From: CAZDWZ01 sp964509425
Lineage (GTDB): Bacteria; Bdellovibrionota_C; UBA2361; SZUA-149; CAZDWZ01
Reading direction: 5' to 3'
Length of the DNA: 64,000 nt
Assembly: GCA_964509425.1 (NCBI GenBank)
Contig: CAZDWZ010000004.1
Coordinates: 372,001 to 436,000 of the forward strand
Shown in pieces: positions 57,501 through 64,000 of this stretch. The stretch's first letter is position 1. Every line of letters begins with the position of its first letter. A model generated the notes under the pieces. It made no database searches and was not told the DNA's origin. It worked only from the letters and a program-made list of their open reading frames with translations. Position numbers and translations under genes: made by a program.

Positions 57501-59348
57501 TTCGGGAACGGACTTCTGCGGAGCCGGCACGCAAAGCTCCTTGCGGCCTTCAACCACAAGCACATCTTCCTTGATCCAACTCCGAATGCCGAGACATCTT
57601 TTGACGAGCGACAACGGCTCTTCGATCTCCCCGGTTCGCAATGGTCCGACTACAATCCTCAGCTCATCAGCAAAGGCGGCGGGATCTTCGAGCGCGCGTC
57701 GAAGGAGATTTCGATAAGCGAAGAAGCCCAGCGGGCGCTGGGGATCACGAGCGCTTCGCTTTCCGGACAGGAGTTGATTAAAGCCATACTTACAGCGCCG
57801 GTTGATCTCCTGTGGAACGGCGGAATCGGGACATACGTGAAGTCCTCGACCGAGGATCATCTCAGCGTGGGAGACCGGCTAAACGACGATGTTCGAGTGG
57901 ACGCTAAGGAGCTTCGCGCGAGAGTCGTCGCCGAGGGCGGAAATCTCGGGTTTACTCAGACTGCCCGGATCGAATACGCGAAGAGCGGCGGCCGCATAAA
58001 CACTGATGCGATCGATAATTCGGGCGGCGTGAACATGTCCGACCTCGAAGTGAACATCAAGATTCTCCTTTCTGCGCCTGTTGCGGAAGGTAAGCTCAGC
58101 TTGGAAGATCGGAATATTCTTCTTGCTTCGCTGGTCGAGGATGTCGGGAAAAAGGTTGTTCGGCGAAATTACGTGCAAAGTCGGACGATCAGTCTGGCCG
58201 TCAAGCGTAGCGAACGATACCTTGGATATTATCGCGAGCTTCTGGACTCTCTGGAGAAAGAAGGCCTTCTCAATAGAAAGTCGGAGTTTATCCCCCCGGA
58301 CACTGAGTTGGTCTCGAGAATCCAACAGCGAGGCTCGCTCTATCGGCCCGAGCTTGCCATTATCATCGGGTACTCAAAAATCTCGCTCACGGCTGCCATC
58401 TTCGAATCGAACATTCCGGATGATCCGTATTGCGAGAAGTATCTCTTGAACTACTTCCCCTCGGCACTTGTGGAGAAATATCGAGATTACATTCTCAAAC
58501 ATCCTCTGCGCCGGGAGATTATTGCGACCGAAATCGCAAACGTCGTGGTCGACCGTATGGGACCGGTGTTCGTGCTCCGCACAGCAAACGAAACGGGAAG
58601 TTCCCAGGAGCGGGTGCTCCGGACTTTCATCGCTGCCGATTCTATCTTCCGAGGCGCCGAGCTCGGAGAAGCGCTCGACGTTCTGGACAAACCGGAGCGG
58701 ACACGGGTGTACCTCCAATTGCTGGTCAGAGCCACGGCGGCGATTGACTCCGTTACTGTTTGGCTTCTCAATCAGAAGGATTCGAATCAATCGCTTTCGG
58801 AGACAGTTGAGCGCTATCGCGACAAATTCCAAACTCTCATCGCACAGGTTGGAGAGATTCTGGCGGCCGATGACATGCCGGCCTATCGAGAAGCCTGGCA
58901 ACAGCTGGTGTTTCAAGGGGTGAACCGGAAGCTCGCGGAGGAGCTCCCAACGCTCGGCTTCGCCGGCGCTCTCATGGAGATCGTCGATTTGTCCCTGCAC
59001 TGCGACGAGTCTGTCACGGATTTGGCAAAGCTATATTTTCAGCTGGCCTCGACTTTGCGAGCATCAGAGCTCTTGGAACGAGCGAAGGAAATCCGCTCTG
59101 GAGATCCATGGGAATCCTCTTCGGCGAGAATATTGGCGAAAGAGGTGCTCCACTGTATCGGACGAGTCACCATGGCGACACTTTCGCAGTCGAAGGGAAC
59201 CAACCCTTCGAGAATTACGCAGTTTATCGAACACCGGCCGGAGGCATTTGAACGCTATCAAACGACGCTCTCAGAGTTTCTCAGCAAACCGCCGACATTG
59301 TCTGGTATGCTGGTATTAACAAACCAACTTTATGCGCTCTCCCGATAG
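54585..59348 (+). CDS. gdhB: NAD-specific glutamate dehydrogenase, large (GDH180-type)
   Basis: Oxidatively deaminates glutamate to 2-oxoglutarate with NAD. At 1587 residues it is of the large bacterial class (Bac_GDH), about three times the usual GDH. The N-terminal region is variable and regulatory; the catalytic part begins near YDKAFRLYWFIFEATVRTNF, with GGPVARGGIRWSERHEDYRTE and PTGAKGGF covering the glutamate-binding region and SFASGGSNGYDHK, VTGIGDMSGDVFGNGLL the nucleotide half, and a further NAD-binding-type stretch AEGGNLGFTQTAR. Named gdhB by resemblance to the Pseudomonas gene. It follows the AsmA gene closely (25 bases) and precedes a PLP enzyme gene on the same strand. Confidence 0.9.
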   Translation: MSDTTAGRNPQETSQPKLHEVLRQLSTEAAGRTPLSLQDIGAALYARAPRDFITQSEISRLTKIAEQAHRFLGDFLASGKEFSIEVIPLVDRGAGRNRATGILSAFTDRSFIVDTVGCCLDALGIRKHLFLHPILRIPGRQPISLAYIETDHVSPAVVSELSILLEKAYNDLFLATSDYSKMLDELAKLTQSFRSNGVKKNGEASKPEEAPEFLSWLSEGSFIFLGLERAEIGKSNGPLVPDRLSQFGVLSPNAKSDEFRSLGAMLEEDVTAMLTRGETFSAYKLPAKSLIHRRVFLDAISVRVPGTQQVISVVGMFSSRANKQETASVPLLRQILHDILSAENLIPDSHAYKELVSVVDNIPRLELLSAPRDLLRSDISMITEVSGRPDVRMRVSEDQRKRFASVLVILPKQRMNATAQEMIVSELETAAGCVPGASETSLGSSDLPLTLLHVLLPNPSKSIGDVASLEAKISSETITWEENFRGRIIEGNDLTQLPERARVAAFYNKAFPEDYKAVVTPEEAAKDIQFIERLSEENFLEVDIRLEAAAQPLLKIFRVGENPTMSAVFPFLENSGLKVQREHVTQLQGRNGLAVGVYRLQLSPLGSAGEALLSKGFRAGFAAILRGTAENDSLNKLLINPGLDTEQIAVFRLVVRYMHQIGAATASDVMPPALIEYSSLATILAESFAIKFDPDRFPEGIDARNLALEGQKTRFYQALRSVRQLTYDKAFRLYWFIFEATVRTNFYSTQDRSRLAIKLKPDTIPGLPLPRPFAEIFVNAPDFEGVHLRGGPVARGGIRWSERHEDYRTEVLGLMKTQILKNSIIIPTGAKGGFLLRNKPQDPQELNKAVKHCYGRYIRSLLEITDNRKDGKLIHPPKCVVYDGEDPYFVVAADRGTALLSDTANAIATKDFNLWIGDAFASGGSNGYDHKKLAITSRGTWETTCRHFREMGLDSENTDFTVTGIGDMSGDVFGNGLLRSRHAKLLAAFNHKHIFLDPTPNAETSFDERQRLFDLPGSQWSDYNPQLISKGGGIFERASKEISISEEAQRALGITSASLSGQELIKAILTAPVDLLWNGGIGTYVKSSTEDHLSVGDRLNDDVRVDAKELRARVVAEGGNLGFTQTARIEYAKSGGRINTDAIDNSGGVNMSDLEVNIKILLSAPVAEGKLSLEDRNILLASLVEDVGKKVVRRNYVQSRTISLAVKRSERYLGYYRELLDSLEKEGLLNRKSEFIPPDTELVSRIQQRGSLYRPELAIIIGYSKISLTAAIFESNIPDDPYCEKYLLNYFPSALVEKYRDYILKHPLRREIIATEIANVVVDRMGPVFVLRTANETGSSQERVLRTFIAADSIFRGAELGEALDVLDKPERTRVYLQLLVRATAAIDSVTVWLLNQKDSNQSLSETVERYRDKFQTLIAQVGEILAADDMPAYREAWQQLVFQGVNRKLAEELPTLGFAGALMEIVDLSLHCDESVTDLAKLYFQLASTLRASELLERAKEIRSGDPWESSSARILAKEVLHCIGRVTMATLSQSKGTNPSRITQFIEHRPEAFERYQTTLSEFLSKPPTLSGMLVLTNQLYALSR

Positions 59349-59416
59349 AGCTGCGGTAAGTTTCGAAGCACTGTAAGTTTCTCAGTACCATCCGGTTTTT
59401 CCCTGATAGGTTGACC

Positions 59417-60715
59417 ATGACGCTAAAAAAATTAGACGAAAAAAGTTACAGCATTCCCACTCAACTCATCTATGGCCAGTCGTTGACCGGTGAGTGGGAC
59501 TATTCTCATCACGTCGTGCCTCCAATTTCAGCGTCGTCGACGTTTCGATTGGCTTCTGCGCGAAGAGGTGCGGAAGGGTTCGGAGCAATCGGACAGCTTC
59601 CGGATGCCACCTCCCCAAATCCGATCTACGTCTATGATCGGATGGGAGATCCGAATAACGATCTTTTGCAGCATGCTCTGGCGGTTGCCGAGCAGGGTGA
59701 GATCGCGGTCACTTTTTCGACCGGTATGGCCGCGGTTCATGCGGCGTCTTGTGCGTTGTTAAATCCGGGATCGGAGATCATTTCTCACAGCACCGTTTAC
59801 GGATGCACTTTCAGCATGTTCTCGAGATGGCTCACGCAGCTCGGCGTGAAGGTTCACTTCGTCGACTTCAAAGATCCGCAGAGCTTCCTCCCGCTGGTCA
59901 ATGAGAACACGAGAATTGTTTACCTTGAAACTCCGGTGAATCCGAATCTTGAGCTTCTCGATCTGGGGACTATCTGCAGCGAAATAAAAAAACTAAACGC
60001 ATCTCGCGCTCCTGAAAAGCAGATCCTCTCGGTCGTCGACAATACGTTTGCGACCCCGTGGAGCCAAAGACCTCTCACGCTCGGCGCGGATCTTGTCGCG
60101 CATAGTTTGACAAAGGGAATCAGCGGATTCGGGGTCGACATGGGTGGCGCCGTCATCACTCGAAAAGAGTTCTTCGAGCCGCTCGCGATGTTCCGAAAAG
60201 ACTTCGGTGGTGTGCTTTCCCCCGAGCCTGCGTGGCGAATACTGAACTTCGGACTCTCCACCTTGTCGCTTCGAATGCCTCGGCAACAGGAAAACGCTAT
60301 GAGGGTCGCGGAATTTCTCTCTTCGCATCCGAAAATCGAGAAAGTCAGTTACCCCGGGCTCTCGACCTTCCCGCAGTATGAGCTCGCTAAGAAGCAGATG
60401 GTTGATTACCAGGGTAATTTTGCACCGGGCTTCATGCTGTACTTCGTCATCAAGGGCAATCCGGCTGAGGCGAAGGCGGGCGGAGAACGCATGATGGATT
60501 TTATCGCGGAGAACGCCTACTCGGTGACTCTGGCCGTGAGCCTCGGCCAGCTCCGCACGCTTATCGAGCATCCGGGCTCGATGACGCACATCAGCTATCC
60601 CGCGGAAGAGCAGGTCAAACGCGGTATCGATCCCGGCGGAATCCGAATCTCGATAGGAGTGGAAGACCCAGCCGACATCATCCGGGATCTCGAAGCATCG
60701 CTCGCAGCGCTGTAG
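59417..60715 (+). CDS. Cys/Met-metabolism PLP enzyme (methionine gamma-lyase or related)
   Basis: A 432-residue fold-type I PLP enzyme. PPISASSTFRL and YVYDRMGDPNNDLLQ begin the active site, VTFSTGMAAVHAA is the PLP-phosphate loop, VVDNTFATPW holds the PLP-nitrogen Asp, and HSLTKGISGFG gives the Schiff-base Lys. Cystathionine gamma-synthase, gamma-lyase, O-acetylhomoserine sulfhydrylase and methionine gamma-lyase share this framework; substrate specificity cannot be read, though the long N-terminus and the GDH neighbour make an amino-acid-degrading role likely. The ATG (MTLKKLDEK) is preferred over a TTG two codons upstream. Confidence 0.85.
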   Translation: MTLKKLDEKSYSIPTQLIYGQSLTGEWDYSHHVVPPISASSTFRLASARRGAEGFGAIGQLPDATSPNPIYVYDRMGDPNNDLLQHALAVAEQGEIAVTFSTGMAAVHAASCALLNPGSEIISHSTVYGCTFSMFSRWLTQLGVKVHFVDFKDPQSFLPLVNENTRIVYLETPVNPNLELLDLGTICSEIKKLNASRAPEKQILSVVDNTFATPWSQRPLTLGADLVAHSLTKGISGFGVDMGGAVITRKEFFEPLAMFRKDFGGVLSPEPAWRILNFGLSTLSLRMPRQQENAMRVAEFLSSHPKIEKVSYPGLSTFPQYELAKKQMVDYQGNFAPGFMLYFVIKGNPAEAKAGGERMMDFIAENAYSVTLAVSLGQLRTLIEHPGSMTHISYPAEEQVKRGIDPGGIRISIGVEDPADIIRDLEASLAAL

Positions 60716-60853
60716 CTCTTCTCTGTGCAAGCTCTGTGCCTCTGTGGTTAAATTTCCTCTGTGGTTAAAAATAACCACAAATCAGCACGCCGTTTCGTTA
60801 AACTGGCGCTTCTTAGCTCTTGAACCACAGCGACACAAAGGCACGGAGATTAG
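60716..60853. repeat. CTCTGTG-type dispersed repeat, copy 2
   Basis: AGCTCTGTGCCTCTGTGGTT and a downstream complement-like stretch TTGAACCACAGCGACACAAA match the copy near 45.7 kb. In the middle TGTGGTTA and TAACCACA form an eight-pair stem with a four-base loop. The bases from here to 61043 contain no gene; a weak ACCCC/GGGGT hairpin is the only other structure noted. Confidence 0.7.
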
Positions 60854-61043
60854 GCTCGCGCAAAACGTCGGCGGCCGATCGTCAACTGATGCTCATTTGC
60901 AATTTCTTTGATAGAAACCCCTTCTGTTTGGGGTCTCTTTCTCGACCCCTGTGACTTTAGTCTCGCAGAAATCACGGTTCTGAAAGATCACAGAATAAAG
61001 TTGAACAGGAACCGGCGCAGAAAGGTTCCGGGCAGTCGAATTC

Positions 61044-61523
61044 ATGAGTCGGACGATAAACATCTCGGGCACAGGATTTCAAGGAAAAGAGCTCCCGCAG
61101 CTAAATCCCGTCCTGCCCCCTTTGTCCGCTGTTACGGCATCAACGGCCGAAACGTTGGCCTCTCAGGTATCGTTACGACTGCCAGAATCGGCTTCCAATT
61201 CCTCCGTCGACTTCTCTGCCTTGCTTCCCCCGGCACTCGTCAGACTCTTCCCCGAGGACAAACAGACCGCATTCCTCGGCGCGCTGCGAAACGGTGAAAC
61301 GTTCACCGGCTCAACGAATGGATTTCAGGTTGCTTCCCGTGTGCTCCCCTCCGGGTCGCTGTCCCTCGAATTTCGTCCCTTGGAACGCCGACCGGAGTCC
61401 GATCTTGGATTTGAATGCCGCGTCGATTCTACTGGCCGCTCAACCTATATTCGCCTGAGCGGAGACCGCCAAGTCGCCGAGCGCATCACCGCCGCGGAGT
61501 TCTTTTCGATTCTCCGGGGCTAA
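61044..61523 (+). CDS. Hypothetical protein
   Basis: A 159-residue soluble protein of unknown family. It opens MSRTINISGTGFQGKELPQL, has a Ser/Ala-rich N-terminal third (VTASTAETLASQVSLRLPES) and a C-terminal part with predicted strands (TFTGSTNGFQVASRVLPS, LGFECRVDSTGRSTYIRL) and an ending VAERITAAEFFSILRG. No signal peptide or catalytic motif. GGGCAG is eight or more bases upstream of ATG. Codon use is like that of the neighbours. gltX follows 67 bases later. Confidence 0.6.
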   Translation: MSRTINISGTGFQGKELPQLNPVLPPLSAVTASTAETLASQVSLRLPESASNSSVDFSALLPPALVRLFPEDKQTAFLGALRNGETFTGSTNGFQVASRVLPSGSLSLEFRPLERRPESDLGFECRVDSTGRSTYIRLSGDRQVAERITAAEFFSILRG

Positions 61524-61590
61524 CCCGCTTTCCCGAACGCGGCCCGAGACCAGACTTGCGTTTAAAACGTGTTCGCCGGTAAAAAACCGT

Positions 61591-63072
61591 ATGAACAAAA
61601 CCGTCCGTACCCGCTTCGCCCCTAGCCCCACGGGATTTCTCCATGTAGGCGGAATTCGCACCTACTATTTTGCATGGCTCCTCGCCCGGAAACATAACGG
61701 ACAATTTCTGCTTCGCATCGAGGACACCGACCGAGAGCGGCTTGTTCCTGACGCCGTTCAAGCGATTTTTCGCGACATGACTTGGCTGGATATCACTATC
61801 GACGAAGGCCCATCCACGGACGAGCTTACTCAAGCGGGGTATGGCTGGCCCGGAGCGAAAGGACCCGGCGGCCCGTACGGCCCCTACATTCAAAGTCTGC
61901 GAAAGGAGCGGTATCGCGAGGTGGCTGAGCAGCTCGTCGCGGGAGGACACGCCTACCGTTGCGACTGCACTCCCGAACAGCTGGACGCCGAACGGCAAGA
62001 TCAGATGGCAAGAAAGGTGCCACCAGGCTACGGCGGCCGTTGCCGGGACAGGAATGTGACTGCCTCGGCGAAACATGTCATCCGCCTCCGCGTCCCACGC
62101 GAAGAAAAGATTACGATGTATGACGCCATTCGGGGCGACATCGAATGGGGTGAGGTGGCGCTTCGAGATACCGTGCTGCTCAAGAGCGACGGATTTCCAA
62201 CGTATCACCTCGCTGTCGTGGTCGACGATCACGACATGAAAATTTCTCACGTGTTGCGAGGTGAGGAGTGGCTCTCGACCGCACCGATTCATGTGCTGAC
62301 CTACGATGCACTCAAATGGGAGAGGCCGATCTTTGCTCACCTTCCGACGGTCCTCGGCCCTGATGGGAAGAAGTTATCGAAACGTCACGGTGCCGCGGAT
62401 GTGAAGTCCTTCCGTGATGCTGGATATCTTCCAGAGGCCATTCTGAATTACCTCATGTTGGTTGGTTGGGCACCCGGATCGGGCGACGCACAAGAGATAT
62501 TCACCCGGGAAGAAATGATTCAGAAGTTCAGCCTCGAAGGCGTAAGCTCCGCCTCCGGAGTTTTTGCAGAGCAAAAGTTGCGATGGATGAACGGAATGTA
62601 CATCCGGCAGTTGCCGTTGGAAGCTCTCGGCGAACGACTTCGTGAATTTATCGAGACTGCCGGATACACGGTTGATGAAGCCCGTTACCAGGCGATCCTC
62701 CCCTCGGCACAAACTCGGCTCGAGGTCCTCGCGGACGCACCTGGTCTACTCGGGTTTCTGTTCGAAGAACCACTTCGGCGAGATCTCGACGCGCTTCGTT
62801 CGGTGAAAGGAGTCGATACGGCGAAAGTAAAAGAAATCCTCTCCGCCGCCGGTGCTCTGCTGACGGATATCGCGCCATTTGACGTGCCGACAATCGAAGC
62901 TGCGCTCAAGGAGCTGCCGGGAAAACTCGAGTTGAAGACGGGGCCAGTGCTTGAAAGCATCCGAATCGCCGTGACCGGGAAAAAGGGAACACCTCCGCTG
63001 GCCGATTCGATGGTCGCTCTTGGGAAAGATACGTCCATACGTCGGCTGCAAGAAACCACCAGTGCACTCTAA
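61591..63072 (+). CDS. gltX: Glutamyl-tRNA synthetase
   Basis: A class I synthetase of 493 residues. HVGG (18-21, HIGH motif) and KLSKR (261-265, KMSKS motif) are the ATP-binding signatures. A Cys-containing insert, CDC (124-126) with YGGRC (147-151), resembles the zinc-binding loop of E. coli GluRS with a shorter spacer. The loop before GPYGPYIQS has about 14 more residues (TQAGYGWPGAKG) than is usual. It may glutamylate tRNA-Gln as well if no glutaminyl-tRNA synthetase exists; not testable here. Confidence 0.97.
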   Translation: MNKTVRTRFAPSPTGFLHVGGIRTYYFAWLLARKHNGQFLLRIEDTDRERLVPDAVQAIFRDMTWLDITIDEGPSTDELTQAGYGWPGAKGPGGPYGPYIQSLRKERYREVAEQLVAGGHAYRCDCTPEQLDAERQDQMARKVPPGYGGRCRDRNVTASAKHVIRLRVPREEKITMYDAIRGDIEWGEVALRDTVLLKSDGFPTYHLAVVVDDHDMKISHVLRGEEWLSTAPIHVLTYDALKWERPIFAHLPTVLGPDGKKLSKRHGAADVKSFRDAGYLPEAILNYLMLVGWAPGSGDAQEIFTREEMIQKFSLEGVSSASGVFAEQKLRWMNGMYIRQLPLEALGERLREFIETAGYTVDEARYQAILPSAQTRLEVLADAPGLLGFLFEEPLRRDLDALRSVKGVDTAKVKEILSAAGALLTDIAPFDVPTIEAALKELPGKLELKTGPVLESIRIAVTGKKGTPPLADSMVALGKDTSIRRLQETTSAL

Positions 63073-63143
63073 ACATATTGATTCAGGCCCGATTTTTCTG
63101 AACGACGAAACGCGGAGATAACGAAGAGCGGACTGAATCTTCC

Positions 63144-63500
63144 TCAAGGAAGATCGGTGCCGACTTCTCCCAGGGCCTGTGGTATTCGCCTGGATTCGGT
63201 TCCCGCCTGTCGAGTCACGAATCGACCTGGGTAACTCTTCGGTCTCACCAAATTGCTGGGCTGAGCCGATGGCGGTACGATATCTCGTCGCTCAGGCTTC
63301 GCCTCTGTTTGCAGCATTTGATCGGCGGGGCTCTCTGGTGCCACCACCACTGGCGCAATTCGATCGCTGTCTGGTCTCACGATTCCGCCGGCAGCGTAAT
63401 CTCGATCGAAGAACGCGTCATCGGCCCATACGTCTCCTCCAAAGAGGAGAACTATCAACATAGCAGGAAAAATCCGGAATTGAGTTTTTTTAAGCGCCAT
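63144..63500 (-). CDS. Small exported protein of unknown function
   Basis: A 118-residue protein with signal peptide (FRIFPAMLIVLLFGGDVWA), cleavage near WA-DD. The mature part is Pro/Arg-rich and polar (RIAPVVVAPESPADQML, ERRDIVPPSAQP), likely disordered. GGAAC lies just before the ATG (MALKKTQF); an ATG six codons earlier is possible. It follows the partial gene at the right edge by 81 bases on the same strand and converges with gltX. No homologue recognised. Confidence 0.6.
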   Translation of the reverse strand: MALKKTQFRIFPAMLIVLLFGGDVWADDAFFDRDYAAGGIVRPDSDRIAPVVVAPESPADQMLQTEAKPERRDIVPPSAQPSNLVRPKSYPGRFVTRQAGTESRRIPQALGEVGTDLP

Positions 63501-63581
63501 AGTTCCGTTATCACGCATTCGAAACTCGACGTTGCGTGAAATGGCATATTCAGGCTCTCAAATTGACCTTAATCATCAAAT

Positions 63582-64000
63582 TTACTTGAAATCATCGTCG
63601 CGAATGTCCAACGTAAAGATTCCCGCAAAGAGATCGAGTATCTCAACCGGGTCAATTCCAATGTCGACGCCGAGGATCCCGATTTGAACACCGGCACCGA
63701 TCTCAGACGGCGAATAGTTCGGCCCGAACCCTCCATCAATCGTGGCGTCGAGAACGCTCAGTGTAATCCCGGTATTCGTTTCCAATCCGATCGGCGAGCG
63801 TGGAGTGGTCCTCATTCGAGGCCCCGGTAAACCTCCGTAGATTGCGCCGTAGGCGCCAAGATATGCCTGAAGGTATTTTGTGACACGAACACCGGCTGCA
63901 ACTCCGGGACCGACGCGGGCACGCACACGAACAATATCGAAAACATCAAAGATTCGGTTCGGGATGTAGAGAAGAATCTGGGAGGCGATGCTGGGTTTGG
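63582..64000 (-). CDS. Partial envelope-associated protein (N-terminal part outside window)
   Basis: The frame enters from the right edge and gives 138 visible residues ending DIRDDDFK. ILLYIPNRIFDVFDIVRVRA and GPGVAAGVRVTKYLQAYLGAYG follow a pattern that I associate with uncharacterised deltaproteobacterial exported proteins: an N-PNR...D..D.V......GPG....RVTKY motif followed by Gly/Leu-rich strands (GAIYGGLPGPR, GVQIGILGVDIGID). Such proteins usually carry a signal peptide or lipobox at the missing N-terminus. Function unknown. Confidence 0.6.
   Translation of the reverse strand, partial: KPSIASQILLYIPNRIFDVFDIVRVRARVGPGVAAGVRVTKYLQAYLGAYGAIYGGLPGPRMRTTPRSPIGLETNTGITLSVLDATIDGGFGPNYSPSEIGAGVQIGILGVDIGIDPVEILDLFAGIFTLDIRDDDFK

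Noticed and set aside
59993..60778. Minus-strand open frame of 261 codons
   Set aside because: Antisense to the PLP enzyme and its end lies in the CTCTGTG repeat.
61486..62340. Minus-strand open frame of 284 codons
   Set aside because: Antisense to gltX; composition follows from the coding strand.

Overview
The window reads as chromosomal DNA of a Gram-negative bacterium of deltaproteobacterial or Bdellovibrionota-like grade. Outer-membrane genes (lpxB, waaA, a TonB-dependent receptor, an AsmA-like protein, several lipoproteins) show a diderm envelope. DUF6502, Cys-rich lipoproteins, an HNH protein ending typical of that group, a 180-kDa-type NAD-glutamate dehydrogenase and methylmalonyl-CoA epimerase fit that placement, which is an inference and not a measured phylogeny. 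Base composition looks close to half GC throughout except one strongly GC-rich block near 45.9-47.0 kb. No rRNA, tRNA, CRISPR array, integrase or transposase gene was found.

Layout. 0-5 kb (minus strand): partial membrane GAF sensor, an unnamed helical-repeat-like protein, birA, and a large membrane protein ending in an isoprenylcysteine/phospholipid methyltransferase domain, followed by a repeat-rich gap with a 33-bp perfect inverted repeat. 5-12 kb: glmS, then the minus-strand block uvrB-uvrC-EamA transporter, where the transporter starts right after the uvrC stop without a usual start codon. 12-18.6 kb: orphan periplasmic binding protein, DUF6502 protein, two lipoproteins, a degenerate kinase-like protein, a tandem Lrp/AsnC regulator, mazG and rpsT. 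18.8-23.6 kb: a translationally coupled methyltransferase/methyltransferase/glycosyltransferase cluster, an HNH remnant, an alpha/beta hydrolase with a probable CTG start and small secreted proteins. 23.8-30 kb: ldcA-serine hydrolase-folC on minus, and mce, ffh, rpsP on plus.

30-40 kb is a sensory region. Two paralogous hybrid histidine kinases with CHASE8-type periplasmic domains flank a yfiR-like gene and a TonB-dependent receptor, with a FeeM-like N-acyltransferase and two methyltransferases between them. In Pseudomonas, YfiR acts on the CHASE8 domain of YfiN, so this looks like a phosphorelay relative of the Yfi system. 40-52 kb: HEAT-repeat protein, LysM lipoprotein, second orphan binding protein, TPR protein, DUF445 protein, the GC-rich foreign block (one intact gene plus the 3' end of another), an HExxH protein, and the lipid A/Kdo genes (oxidoreductase, lpxB, waaA). 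52-64 kb: AsmA-like protein, NAD-glutamate dehydrogenase, a PLP sulfur-amino-acid enzyme, a small unknown, gltX and two envelope-type proteins at the right edge.

Most notable non-coding structure: two 150-bp repeats near 34.8 and 50.6 kb, alignable without gaps, each beginning exactly at the TAG stop codon of an unrelated gene and keeping hairpins at the same place although the stem sequence differs.
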